DNA from: Mesorhizobium sp.
GTDB taxonomy: Bacteria; Pseudomonadota; Alphaproteobacteria; Rhizobiales; Rhizobiaceae
Length of the DNA: 64,000 nucleotides
Assembly: GCA_004020645.1 (NCBI GenBank)
Contig: SAQL01000003.1
Coordinates: 310,001-374,000, forward strand
Reading direction: 5' to 3'
Below the pieces are notes generated by a model that worked only from the letters and a program-made list of their open reading frames with translations, did no database searches and was not told where the DNA came from. The position numbers and the translations under genes were made by a program. Positions 1 to 9,374 of the stretch are shown piece by piece. The stretch's first letter is position 1, and each line of letters opens with the position of its first letter.

Positions 1-1247
1 TTGATGACGTCGTAGAGCGCCCGCTGGCTTTGCGGCAGCAGCGCGAACGGCGTCGAGGCGACGATCATGTCGGCCTTTTCGGTGGTGATGCCGCGGGCCA
101 GCGCCTTCTCGGAAAAAATCTCGAAGCCGACCTCCATCAGCGTATCGGACTTGACCACCGTCGTCGGCGAGCGCTGGATCATGGTCACCTCAGCGCCGCT
201 CTCCCAGAGATCGACGGCGACATCGTGCCCCGAGCTTGCCGCGCCGATGACGGCGACCGCCTTGCCGCGGAATTCCTCGCCGCTGGAATACTGGCTGGAA
301 TGCAGGATCTCGCCCAGGAACGCCTCCGCGCCGGGCAGGTCGATCTGCCTGGGAGGGCCATAGGCGCCGGTCGCAAAGACGATGTGCCTGGGCTTCAGCG
401 TGATGCGCTCGCTGGCGCGATCGACCTCGACCGTCCAGACTTTTTCCGCCTCGTCATAGCTGGCGCTGACGCATCTCGTGGAGGTCCAGTAATTGAGCTC
501 CATGACGCGCGTATACATTTCCAGCCAGTCGCCCATCTTGTCCTTGGGAGTGAACACCGGCCAGTTTTCCGGAAACGGGATGTAGGGCAGATGGTCGTAC
601 CAGACCGGATCGTGCAGCACGAGCGAGCGATAGCGGTTGCGCCAGGAATCGCCGGCTTGCGCATTCTTCTCGATGACGATGGCCGGCACGCCGAGCTGCC
701 GCAGCCGTGCCCCCAGCATGATGCCGCCCTGGCCGCCGCCGATGACCAGGCAATAGGGCTGCTCAATGGCGCCGAGATTACGCGTCTCGCGTGCCCTCGC
801 CTCCGACCAGGTCTCGCGGTCCGGGTCGGCCTTGTGGCGGACACCCAACGGCCGCGCCGGTCCCTTGCGCTCCTCGAAACCCTTGAGATCGCTCATCGCC
901 GTGAACAGCGTCCGGCATCGGCCGTCCTGCAGGCGCATGATGCCCCGGCCCCACGCCGATGACGTCTCGAAGGTGAACCAGGCCTCGACGATGCCTTCGT
1001 CCGAGCTCGCCTCGCCACTGAGCTGCCAGGCAGTCGGCCTGGTCATAGCCAGTGTGGCTTCCAGCATGTCGCGGATCGCCGCGCGGCCTTCCATCGTCCT
1101 GATGTTCCAGGTGAAGGTCAGCAGGTCGCGCCAGTAGCAATCCTCGACGAACAGGTTGGTCGCGGCCGCTGCGTCGCCCGTCTCGAGCGCCCGGGAGAGG
1201 GAGGAAAACCAGGTGGCAGCCTGTTTCGATGGTCCCAAGTCGAGCAT
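1..1247 (-). CDS. flavin-containing monooxygenase-like NAD(P)/FAD oxidoreductase (3' end outside window)
   Basis: Reading on the minus strand from an ATG at 1247 the frame stays open for 415 codons to the window edge, so the C-terminus is missing. AAGGAGAG precedes the start. Residues 1 to about 135 look like a SnoaL/NTF2-like domain. The rest is a two-dinucleotide flavoprotein: an FAD-type motif LVIGGGQGG near residues 168-175 and a second Rossmann-like motif AVIGAASSG near 332-340. Between them F310-x-G-x3-H316-x3-Y320 matches the FxGxxxHxxxY fingerprint of flavin monooxygenases. By family it should use NAD(P)H, FAD and O2 to oxygenate a small substrate, which I cannot name. It lies downstream of the RpiR regulator on the same strand, separated by a palindromic repeat, so joint transcription with the sugar operon is uncertain. 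Confidence 0.85.
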   Translation of the reverse strand, partial: MLDLGPSKQAATWFSSLSRALETGDAAAATNLFVEDCYWRDLLTFTWNIRTMEGRAAIRDMLEATLAMTRPTAWQLSGEASSDEGIVEAWFTFETSSAWGRGIMRLQDGRCRTLFTAMSDLKGFEERKGPARPLGVRHKADPDRETWSEARARETRNLGAIEQPYCLVIGGGQGGIMLGARLRQLGVPAIVIEKNAQAGDSWRNRYRSLVLHDPVWYDHLPYIPFPENWPVFTPKDKMGDWLEMYTRVMELNYWTSTRCVSASYDEAEKVWTVEVDRASERITLKPRHIVFATGAYGPPRQIDLPGAEAFLGEILHSSQYSSGEEFRGKAVAVIGAASSGHDVAVDLWESGAEVTMIQRSPTTVVKSDTLMEVGFEIFSEKALARGITTEKADMIVASTPFALLPQSQRALYDVI

Positions 1248-1307
1248 CTGCTTTTTTCTCTCCTTCAAGGCACCCAATCCGGATTGGGCGTTAGTTGTCG
1301 AACTCGG

Positions 1308-1385
1308 CGCCGCCCCTCATCCGCCTGCCGGCACCTCCTCCCCGTGAACAACGGGGAGAAGGGTCGGGGTGAGGGGCAGCGCAAA
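1308..1385. repeat. REP-like palindromic element (family A)
   Basis: Short intergenic palindrome with outer arms CGCCCCTCA/TGAGGGGCAGCG and an inner hairpin CTCCCCGT/ACGGGGAG. Related elements recur at 2585, 7854, 13992, 22379, 35633, 41004, 51885 and 61320. It separates the RpiR regulator from the monooxygenase and could fold as RNA. Confidence 0.8.
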
Positions 1386-1402
1386 CGCCCCTAAACCAGG
1401 CC

Positions 1403-2347
1403 TCAGTCCCCCAGCGGCTCCATCTCTTTGCCCGTCCTGTGGATCTGGGCGTTGTATTTGATGCGGCGGACCGTTTCGCGGGCCGAGCCGTCGAGTTTGT
1501 AGGCGGCCGCAACTGCCATCAGGTCGATCGCGGCCAGGAAGGCAAACCGCGAGGCCGTCGGCTTCAGCGTGTCGGGATATTCGGGCACCGCGACCGTCAG
1601 CCTGACGTCGCAGGCGCGCGCCAGGTCGGTGTCGGGCGCGGTCACGCCGATCGCGTTGGCGCGGTAGTGCTTGGCCAGTTCGACGGCCTCGATCACTTCG
1701 CGGGTGCGTCCGGTCGCCGAAATGGCGATCACCAGATCGCTGGGCTTCAAGGTCGAGGCGGTCATCCGCATCAGATACGGGTCGCACTGGGCGCTGACGG
1801 TGATGCCGTAGCGGAACAGCCGGTACTGGGCTTCCAGCGCCAGCGCCGACGAGCTGCCGCCGAGGCCGAACACCGTGACCTGGCGTGCCTTGGCGATTAG
1901 CTCGGCCGCCTTCACCAGCTGTGCCGGATCAAGCTGCCGTTCGGCCTCCTGCAGCGCCCGGCGTGCTTCGCCGAACACGGCATTCCAGAACGGCATGCCG
2001 TTGCCGCCGCTGGTGGGCGGCGGCTTGCTCAGATAGAGCGCGCCGACGACGAGGCTCTGCGCCAGCTTCAGCTTGAAATCGCGCACGCCCTCGCAGCCGA
2101 TGGCCCGGCAGAACCGGGTCACGGTGGGTTCGCTGACCTGGGCGCGCTGGGCAAGTGCTGCGTTGGAAGCGTCGACCGCGAATCTGACATCGTCGAGCAC
2201 GACATCGGCGACGCGCCGCTCCGCCGGGCGCAATTCACCGTAAGAGTCCTTGACCAGCGAGATGATGTCGGGGATGCGCCTGACATGATCGCGCCCATCG
2301 GGTTCGTCGCCCGAGGTCAATCGCACATGGCCTTCAGCTTCGGTCAT
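1403..2347 (-). CDS. MurR/RpiR family transcriptional regulator (HTH_6 + SIS)
   Basis: 314 aa. The N-terminal 90-100 residues contain an RpiR-type helix-turn-helix (AERRVADVVLDD, then ALAQRAQVSEPTVTRFCRAI). Residues of about 140-280 form a SIS sugar-phosphate-binding domain (VFGLGGSSSALALEAQYR, VIAISATGRTREVIEAVELA). Family members sense phosphosugars and repress or activate sugar-catabolic operons. It is the last-but-one gene of a minus-strand row of sugar-transport genes, so it probably controls them. The ATG at 2347 has AGGGGATG upstream, and an inverted repeat at 2452-2475 may be its operator. The ligand is unknown. Confidence 0.9.
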   Translation of the reverse strand: MTEAEGHVRLTSGDEPDGRDHVRRIPDIISLVKDSYGELRPAERRVADVVLDDVRFAVDASNAALAQRAQVSEPTVTRFCRAIGCEGVRDFKLKLAQSLVVGALYLSKPPPTSGGNGMPFWNAVFGEARRALQEAERQLDPAQLVKAAELIAKARQVTVFGLGGSSSALALEAQYRLFRYGITVSAQCDPYLMRMTASTLKPSDLVIAISATGRTREVIEAVELAKHYRANAIGVTAPDTDLARACDVRLTVAVPEYPDTLKPTASRFAFLAAIDLMAVAAAYKLDGSARETVRRIKYNAQIHRTGKEMEPLGD

Positions 2348-2451
2348 GAGTCATCCCCTGCAGTTCGTGGAACTCGACCTTTACCATGTTCGCGCACCGC
2401 TTGCCTGCTCGCCTCACGCGGCCGGTTTCAGAAGTATGTAGGAAAGCGACA

Positions 2452-2475
2452 AGCTTTTCAAGAAATAGAAAAGCT
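2452..2475. promoter_or_regulatory. candidate operator: inverted repeat upstream of the RpiR gene
   Basis: AGCTTTTC, 8 nt, GAAAAGCT: a perfect 8-bp inverted repeat in an AT-rich patch about 105 bp upstream of the regulator's start. TTTC/GAAA half-sites of this kind are compatible with RpiR-family operators. The assignment is inferred from position and symmetry only. Confidence 0.35.
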
Positions 2476-2584
2476 AGTCCAAACAAACACATGTGGCTGA
2501 GAGTAGCGATCATGCCAGCAAGAGCCGTGGTCGCAGCTTGACAGCAAAGTAGGAGAGTTACAGGCTGATTTCTGCGGGATCTCG

Positions 2585-2813
2585 CGCGGCTCTCCTTCTC
2601 CCCTTGCGCCCCTTGTGGGAGAAGGTGGCCGCCCACGGGTCTTGCCTCCGGCAAGCCCGAGGACAGGCTCCGCGGCCGGATGAGGGGTGCTCCAGCTTGG
2701 CACCGACGCACTCCGTCCAACACCCCTCTTCCGTCTCGGCGCTGCGCGCCGATCCACCGCCCGGGGCGAGTCACGGGCCTCGCCCGCCCTTCGGGAAGGC
2801 AAGGGCAGCGATG
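2585..2813. repeat. long REP-like element (family A, ~230 bp variant)
   Basis: GC-rich element bounded by CTTCTCCCCTTG, with internal blocks CCCACGGGTCTTGCC and CGCGCCGATCCACC. A close relative lies at 61320-61560. It sits immediately downstream of the fusion oxidoreductase stop codon, between that gene and the RpiR gene. Open frames within it are repeat-derived and not credible genes. Confidence 0.75.
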
Positions 2814-4853
2814 TCAGCCCGTGCGTCGGGCGGGATGCTGGTCCGAACCGCCATCCAGCCACGCGATGTCGTCTGGCGAAAGCGCAATGTCGAGGGCCTG
2901 CAGGCTGTCGTCCAGCTCGTCGAGCGTGCGTGGGCCGATCAGCGGGACGGACGGGAACGGCTGGGCCAGGACGTAGGCCAGCGCGACATGGATCGGGCTC
3001 TTGCCCAGCCTGTTGGCGAGTTCGATCGCCCGGTCGCGGCGGCCGAAATTTTTCTCCGAGTACCAGACCCGGACCAGCTCTTCATTGTCACGCTGGTCAC
3101 GCCCGGCGCGGCCGGTGAAGAAACCCCGGCCCTGGCTCGACCAGGCGAAATTGGGCATCTGCCGGGCGGTCAGCCAAGCCTTCCATTCATCGCTCGACGA
3201 TGTGACGCAACCCGGCCAGATCGGCACCAGCATTTCGGCCAGCGAAAAATTGTTCGAAAGCGCGCCAGGCTTTTGCTTGCCGGTCCGCTCGGCATAGGCA
3301 ATAGCCTCGTCCATGCGTTCCCTCGTCCAGTTCGAGCCGCCGAACGGACCGCGAATGCGGCCAGCCCTGACCTCTTGATCCATCGCGTCGACGAATTCGT
3401 CGACCGGCACGTCCGGATCGTCGCGGTGCATGAAATAGACGTCGACATGATCGGTCTGCAGCCGGTCGAGCGACTGGGTGAGCTGCTTGCCGATCACATC
3501 GGGATAGCAGAGCGGGGTGTGCGCGCCTTTGCCGATGACCACCGATTGCTCACGCACGTCGCGGTTCTTCAACCACTGGCCGAGCAACGTTTCGGTGTAG
3601 CCGCTGCCATAGATGAAGGCCGTGTCGAAGACGTTGCCGCCGGCTTCGAAATAAGCATCGAGCAGGATCATGCCCGAGGAGAACGTGCGAAAATCCTCGA
3701 AGCCGAGCGCCAGGCACGAGGCCGGCCGCGGCAGACCTGGAATTTCGCGCTTCGGGATGATGGTGCCGCCAGAGCGCAGCCGCCGGCCGGAGATGGTGTT
3801 GACGCGTTTTTCGGGCTTCTCGATCTCGTATTCGAGGCCAATGGCGGCACGCCATTTGTCGAGCACGCGCAGATTGCCGAGACTGTCGGCCCAGCCCATG
3901 CCCGGCCAGGCAAACTCCTGCTTTCCGACCAGAATGGCCTCGCCGGCGGCGTCGACCTCGAAAGCGTAGAGCCAGCGGTCTTCCCTGACCTCGACCACCT
4001 CCTCACCGCCCGGACGGATGATCCGGATTTCGCCGGTGCCGCCTTCCCTGCCGCCCGCATACCAGAAATCCCCGACCTCGATGCGGCCCTTGGTGCCAAG
4101 GATGCGCAGGACATTGTCCTGGGCCAGCGAGATGCCGCAGGAGACTTCGGCGACGATGCCGCTGGGAAAATGCAGCAGCGCCGAAGCCCATTCGTCGACG
4201 CCGGACTGGCCGAGATGCGCCGCACCCGCGACCTTGTCCGGCTCGGCGAAAGGCTTTCCCAACGCTGCCCCGGCAATCAGCCGCGCCATCGAAACGGGAT
4301 AGCCGCCGACATCCAGAATACCGCCACCGGCGAGATCGTTGGCGTAGAGCCGGTGTTCCGGCATGAAATCAGGCATGGCGAAGCCGAAGCTCGATTTTAG
4401 CATCCGCACCTCGCCGATCGCGCCGGACCTGATCAGCTCGACCAGCTTTGCCGTCTGCGGATGCAGCCGGTACATGAAGGCTTCGCCGAGAAAGGTGCCG
4501 GCCTTGCGCGCTGCATGGATCATCGCGTCCGCCTCGAAAGCGGTCAGCCCCATCGGCTTTTCGCAAAGCACATGCTTTCCGGCCTCAGCCGCCCTGATCG
4601 CCCATTCGGCGTGGCTGGGATGCGGCGTCGAAATGTAGATCGCATCCACGTCCGGGTCGGCCAGCAGAGCCTCATAACCGTCGAGGATGCGGGCGCCGGG
4701 GAAGTTTTCAGCGAGGCCTGATTTGCCGGGATTGCGTGCGCCAATGGCGACCAATGTGCCGGTGCGCGAATGGGCGACGCCGCCGGCGAAGGCCTTGGCG
4801 ATGGTGCCGGGCCCGAGAATGCCCCAGCGGATCTTTCGTGGTTCGGACGTCAT
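2814..4853 (-). CDS. fused Gfo/Idh/MocA dehydrogenase - aldo/keto reductase
   Basis: One uninterrupted 679-residue frame with two enzyme modules. Residues 1 to about 345 are a Gfo/Idh/MocA oxidoreductase: N-terminal Rossmann motif GILGPGTIA, the family's E98-K99-P100 signature and a DVGGYP segment near 181-186. Residues from about 375 to 670 are an aldo/keto reductase in which the usual tetrad can be placed as Asp410, Tyr415, Lys442 and His476, all present. AAGGAGATCT precedes the ATG. It follows the sugar ABC-transporter genes on the same strand, so it probably oxidises or epimerises the imported sugar or sugar derivative in the cytoplasm with NAD(P). The AKR half appears shortened at its N-terminus relative to stand-alone AKRs. 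Substrate unknown; the fusion itself is read directly from the sequence. Confidence 0.9.
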   Translation of the reverse strand: MTSEPRKIRWGILGPGTIAKAFAGGVAHSRTGTLVAIGARNPGKSGLAENFPGARILDGYEALLADPDVDAIYISTPHPSHAEWAIRAAEAGKHVLCEKPMGLTAFEADAMIHAARKAGTFLGEAFMYRLHPQTAKLVELIRSGAIGEVRMLKSSFGFAMPDFMPEHRLYANDLAGGGILDVGGYPVSMARLIAGAALGKPFAEPDKVAGAAHLGQSGVDEWASALLHFPSGIVAEVSCGISLAQDNVLRILGTKGRIEVGDFWYAGGREGGTGEIRIIRPGGEEVVEVREDRWLYAFEVDAAGEAILVGKQEFAWPGMGWADSLGNLRVLDKWRAAIGLEYEIEKPEKRVNTISGRRLRSGGTIIPKREIPGLPRPASCLALGFEDFRTFSSGMILLDAYFEAGGNVFDTAFIYGSGYTETLLGQWLKNRDVREQSVVIGKGAHTPLCYPDVIGKQLTQSLDRLQTDHVDVYFMHRDDPDVPVDEFVDAMDQEVRAGRIRGPFGGSNWTRERMDEAIAYAERTGKQKPGALSNNFSLAEMLVPIWPGCVTSSSDEWKAWLTARQMPNFAWSSQGRGFFTGRAGRDQRDNEELVRVWYSEKNFGRRDRAIELANRLGKSPIHVALAYVLAQPFPSVPLIGPRTLDELDDSLQALDIALSPDDIAWLDGGSDQHPARRTG

Positions 4854-4922
4854 TTTTAGATCTCCTTGGGGTCGCCTCGGCGTAGCGAGTTGGTAAAAGA
4901 AAAATTGCGTGTCTTAGTTTTG

Positions 4923-4992
4923 TGCATGTCGTTGTCCCAAACCGCTGCGCATCCTCGGTTCACGCCCGAGGGCATGCTTTGGGCGACATGCA
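4923..4992. repeat. palindromic repeat (family C, TGCATGTCG ends)
   Basis: Begins TGCATGTCGTTGTCCCAAA and ends TTTGGGCGACATGCA, so the ends are inverted. A shorter relative is at 37959-38005. It fills most of the gap between the ATPase gene and the fusion gene and ends directly at the ATPase stop codon. Confidence 0.75.
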
Positions 4993-6075
<1,083 letters not shown>

Positions 6076-6082
6076 GCTGATC

Positions 6083-6934
6083 CTATTTGATGGCGCCGGC
6101 GGCAATGCCGGCGACGAAATGGCGCTGCAAGAGCACGAACACGACGAGCATCGGCACGGTGAGCATCACGGCGCCCGCCATGATGCCGCCCCACGACACT
6201 TTGGTGAGGCCGATCAGCGTGCCGAGCGCCACCGGCGCCGTCATCGCACCTGGCTTGGAATTGATCAGCAGCGGCCAGAGATAATTGTTCCAGGAGGCAA
6301 GGAACAGGATGATGGCGAGCGCCGCCAGCATCGGCCGCGCCAGCGGTAGTGCTACGAACAGGAAGATCCGCCATTCCTTGACGCCCTCGACGCGAGCGGC
6401 GTCGAACAGGTCGCCCGGCATCATCGAGAAGCTCTGCCGCATGAACAGCACGCCGAGCGAATTGAACAGCGGCGGCACGATCAGCGCCACCCAGGTGTTG
6501 GCGAGCTTGAAGTCGCGCGCCACCATGATGAATTGCGGGATCAGCACGACAGCATAGGGAAGCGTGATGGTGCCCAGGATGATGGCGACGACCACGCCTT
6601 TGCCGAAGAACTGATAGCGCGCCAGCGCCCAGCCGGCCATCGAGGTGAGCAGTACCGACAGGAATGTATAGGTCACTGCCACCGAGACCGAGATGCCGAT
6701 GGCGCCGATGAAATTGGTGTCGCGCTGCAAATTGTTGACATTGTCGAGAAAATTGCCGTGCGGCAAAAGCTCGATGCTGGGACTGAAGATGCCTCTGTCG
6801 GGCATGGTCGAGAAGATAACCATCATCCACAGCGGAAACAGCCAGATCAGCGCCAGCGGCGTCAGGAAGAGATGCAGCGCGATGCTGCGTCCCAATCTGG
6901 CGGAGAAACGGCGAGAAGAGGAACGCGAGCTCAT
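6083..6934 (-). CDS. carbohydrate ABC transporter permease (MalG-like)
   Basis: About 283 aa, six hydrophobic segments, and the EAA loop AARVEGVKEWRIFLFVALPL that docks on the ATPase. It is the second inner-membrane subunit of a CUT1 sugar importer. The start at 6934 overlaps the preceding permease's stop as ATGA, which indicates translational coupling. A start at 6955 would need 24 bp of overlap. Confidence 0.92.
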   Translation of the reverse strand: MSSRSSSRRFSARLGRSIALHLFLTPLALIWLFPLWMMVIFSTMPDRGIFSPSIELLPHGNFLDNVNNLQRDTNFIGAIGISVSVAVTYTFLSVLLTSMAGWALARYQFFGKGVVVAIILGTITLPYAVVLIPQFIMVARDFKLANTWVALIVPPLFNSLGVLFMRQSFSMMPGDLFDAARVEGVKEWRIFLFVALPLARPMLAALAIILFLASWNNYLWPLLINSKPGAMTAPVALGTLIGLTKVSWGGIMAGAVMLTVPMLVVFVLLQRHFVAGIAAGAIK

Positions 6935-7791
6935 TTCGGCTCCCTCGTCAGCCACAGTTGCACCAGCGAGATGGCGATCGCCAGCCCGGCCATGGTGTAG
7001 GCGATGGCCGAGGCGTAACCGAAATTGAGCGATCTAAAACCCTGGCGGTAAAGCAGCAGTCCGAGCGTTTCGGTGCCGCCGCCCGGTCCACCGCGCTCGG
7101 TGATCAGGAATGGCTCGGTGAACAGCTGCATGGTGCCGATGATCGACAGTACGGCGCAGAACACGATGATCGGCTTGAGCAGCGGCAGGGTGATGTAGAA
7201 GAACTGCTTGAGCTTGCTGACGCGGTCCAGCGTCGCCGCCTCGTAGACATCCTGGGGGATGGATTGCAGGCCGGCGAGCAGGATGATGGCGTTGTAGCCG
7301 GCCCATCGCCAGGTCACCGCGATCATGATGACCGCCATCGCCGGGGTGACGTTGGAAAACCAGTCGATACGCGGCAAGCCGACACTGTTGAGCAGCTTGT
7401 TGATGATGCCGTAATCGAGATTGAACATCAGTCGAAACACCGCCGAATAGGCGACTTCGCCGACCACGACCGGGGCGAAGAAGGCGAAGCGGAACAGACC
7501 ACGGGCCTTGAGCAGCGGCGAATTGAGCAGCACGGCCATCACGATCGCCAGAGTGATCATCACCGGCACCTGGATGACGAGGATGAGCAAAGTGTTCTTC
7601 AACGCGTTGAAGAAAGCCGGGTCGCCGATCAGCCGGCCCCAGTTGAAGGTGGGCGCGAACCGCCACGGCACCGTCCGCGTCGCCTGGAAGGAGATCAGGA
7701 ATGAGCTGATGATCGGCCATAGCCAGAAGATCGAGAAGATCAGCAGATAGGGCGCGAGGAAGCGATACGCCGTGGCGTTCTGATAGCGCAT
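6931..7791 (-). CDS. carbohydrate ABC transporter permease (MalF-like)
   Basis: 286 aa inner-membrane protein with six predicted transmembrane segments and an EAA-type loop (YEAATLDRVSKLKQFFYITL). It pairs with the following MalG-like subunit, with which it shares a 4-bp ATGA overlap. It is separated from the binding-protein gene by about 220 bp carrying a palindromic repeat, which may reduce downstream transcription relative to the binding protein. Confidence 0.92.
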   Translation of the reverse strand: MRYQNATAYRFLAPYLLIFSIFWLWPIISSFLISFQATRTVPWRFAPTFNWGRLIGDPAFFNALKNTLLILVIQVPVMITLAIVMAVLLNSPLLKARGLFRFAFFAPVVVGEVAYSAVFRLMFNLDYGIINKLLNSVGLPRIDWFSNVTPAMAVIMIAVTWRWAGYNAIILLAGLQSIPQDVYEAATLDRVSKLKQFFYITLPLLKPIIVFCAVLSIIGTMQLFTEPFLITERGGPGGGTETLGLLLYRQGFRSLNFGYASAIAYTMAGLAIAISLVQLWLTREPK

Positions 7792-7853
7792 TCTTTCTCC
7801 TTCCTGTCTCTAGGTTTGCCGGCTTACTGTCGAGGTCGGCGGCGCCGCTGTTT

Positions 7854-8005
7854 CACCTTCTCCCCTTGTGGGAGAAGGTGGATTGGCGCAGCGCCAAGAC
7901 GGTTGAGGGGTGCTGGACGGATCGCTGTTGGTGCCAAGCTGGAACACCCCTCATCCGTCGGCTTCGGCGACGCCTTCTCCCACAAGGGGAGAAGGGGGAG
8001 CCGCG
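7854..8005. repeat. REP-like palindromic element (family A, ~150 bp)
   Basis: Begins CCTTCTCCCCTTGTGGGAG and ends with its inverse, CTTCTCCCACAAGGGGAGAA. Nearly the same element is at 13992-14150. It sits between the binding-protein and first permease genes of one operon, a common place for stem-loops that protect the abundant upstream mRNA segment. Confidence 0.8.
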
Positions 8006-8011
8006 TTCAGC

Positions 8012-9283
8012 TCACTCTTCGACCGGCAGGCCGGTCGCCGAGGCGATCTGGCTTGCGGCATCGTCGAGCGCCGCCTTGGCGTCGGGGTAGCCACCGCCCA
8101 GATATTTGGTCTGCACCGCGCGGACGATGATTTCCGCGTCGCTCTGGAACGGTGTGCCGCGGCTGGGGACGACTTTGGGCAAGGTCCCGAGGATGTCCTT
8201 CCACACCGCCTGGCCGCCCCAATAGGGCTGGCCTTCGGAGACATAGGGGTCTTCGAGCGCCGAGATCAGCGACGGCACCAGGCCAAAACCCTTCAGCATC
8301 GCTATCTGGCCCTCATTGGTCGCAAGCGAGTATTTAAGGTAGGCGTAGGCGGCCTCCTTGTTGTTGGACACCGAGGTGATGGCGAGCGAGGAGCCGCCGA
8401 GATTGGCGGCGCGCGGGCCGTCGGCGGTGAGGCTCGGCATCAGGTAGACGCCCCATTTGCCGCTGCCGTCGGGCGATTCGGTGCGGATGGTGCCCTCATA
8501 CCAGCCGCCATACATCTGGGTGGCTACAGTGCCGGCGGTGTTGTTGGTGATCTTGGTGCTCCAGTCGGCCGAGGTGATGATGCCGGCGTCGTTCATCTCC
8601 TTGATCTTGGTCATCGACGCCACACAGGCCGGCTGATTGACGGTGATCGACTGGCCATCGGCGGCGAAATAGGCGCAGCCCTGCTCGTTGGCGATCATGC
8701 GGAAGAATTCGGAGTCGCCGTTGAAATCGGCGTTGGTCATCTTCACACCAGGATTGGCCTCCTGGATCTTCTTGCCGGCGGCAATGAAATCGTCCCAGGT
8801 CTTGATCGAGGCGGGATCTACGCCGGCCTTCTCATAGAAGTCACGGCGATAGTACATCGCCACCGGGCCCGAATCCCATGGCATCGCATAGGCCTTGTCT
8901 TCCACTTCGAGCTCGGTGCGCTTGAAGTCGGGGAATTTCGCCTGGTCTTCGGCCGTATAGCCCAGCGTGTGGAGGTCAACGAAGCAGTCCGGGAACTGGC
9001 TCCAGTAGTTCTCGGCTTCGCCGTTCTCGATCGTCACGATATCTGGCAGCCCCTCGCCGCCGGCGGCGCAGCCGGCGATCGACTTGTCGTAGGTCGGGTT
9101 GTTGCCGAGATCCTGGACCGTGACCTTGATGTCGGGGAACTGCTTGTTGAAACCTTCTATGGTGGCCTTCAGCGACGAAGCGGCGATGTTCCAGCTCCAG
9201 ATCGTGATTTCGCCGGATTGCGCAAAGGCCGGGGCAGAGCCCAGGGCAAGCGCGAGCGCGGCGCAGGTCAGTATGGTGCGCAT
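8012..9283 (-). CDS. extracellular sugar-binding protein of ABC transporter
   Basis: 423 aa with a clear Sec signal peptide (MRTILTCAALALALGSAPAF, cleavage near AFA-Q). The mature protein starts SGEITIWSWN, typical of family 1 (CUT1) solute-binding proteins, and contains AKFPDFKRTELEV and GGSSLAITSVSNNKEAAYAY. It captures the substrate in the periplasm for the permeases encoded downstream. It is the first gene of the minus-strand operon, and the palindrome at 9322-9338 is 39 bp upstream of its ATG. The sugar is not identifiable from sequence alone. Confidence 0.92.
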   Translation of the reverse strand: MRTILTCAALALALGSAPAFAQSGEITIWSWNIAASSLKATIEGFNKQFPDIKVTVQDLGNNPTYDKSIAGCAAGGEGLPDIVTIENGEAENYWSQFPDCFVDLHTLGYTAEDQAKFPDFKRTELEVEDKAYAMPWDSGPVAMYYRRDFYEKAGVDPASIKTWDDFIAAGKKIQEANPGVKMTNADFNGDSEFFRMIANEQGCAYFAADGQSITVNQPACVASMTKIKEMNDAGIITSADWSTKITNNTAGTVATQMYGGWYEGTIRTESPDGSGKWGVYLMPSLTADGPRAANLGGSSLAITSVSNNKEAAYAYLKYSLATNEGQIAMLKGFGLVPSLISALEDPYVSEGQPYWGGQAVWKDILGTLPKVVPSRGTPFQSDAEIIVRAVQTKYLGGGYPDAKAALDDAASQIASATGLPVEE

Positions 9284-9321
9284 TGAAATCCTCCCATTTC
9301 ATTTGCTCTCTCATCGTGAGC

Positions 9322-9338
9322 GTGCCTAGACTAGGCAC
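9322..9338. promoter_or_regulatory. perfect 17-bp palindrome in divergent promoter region (candidate operator)
   Basis: GTGCCTAGACTAGGCAC: two perfect 8-bp arms around one central base. It lies midway between the binding-protein gene (minus) and the AraC-type regulator gene (plus), about 37-39 bp from each start. A dimeric regulator binding here could control both directions. Which protein binds is unknown; AraC proteins usually prefer direct repeats, so the RpiR protein or another dimeric regulator is possible. Confidence 0.55.
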
Positions 9339-9374
9339 TGGGGAAGGCTTGTCCGCGACAAAAGGAATAAAAAA

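Noticed and set aside
2604..4400. 598-codon open frame on the plus strand
   Set aside because: Antisense to the fusion oxidoreductase, which has clear catalytic motifs; the plus-strand protein is Arg/Ala/Asp-rich with no domain, as expected for a high-GC shadow frame.
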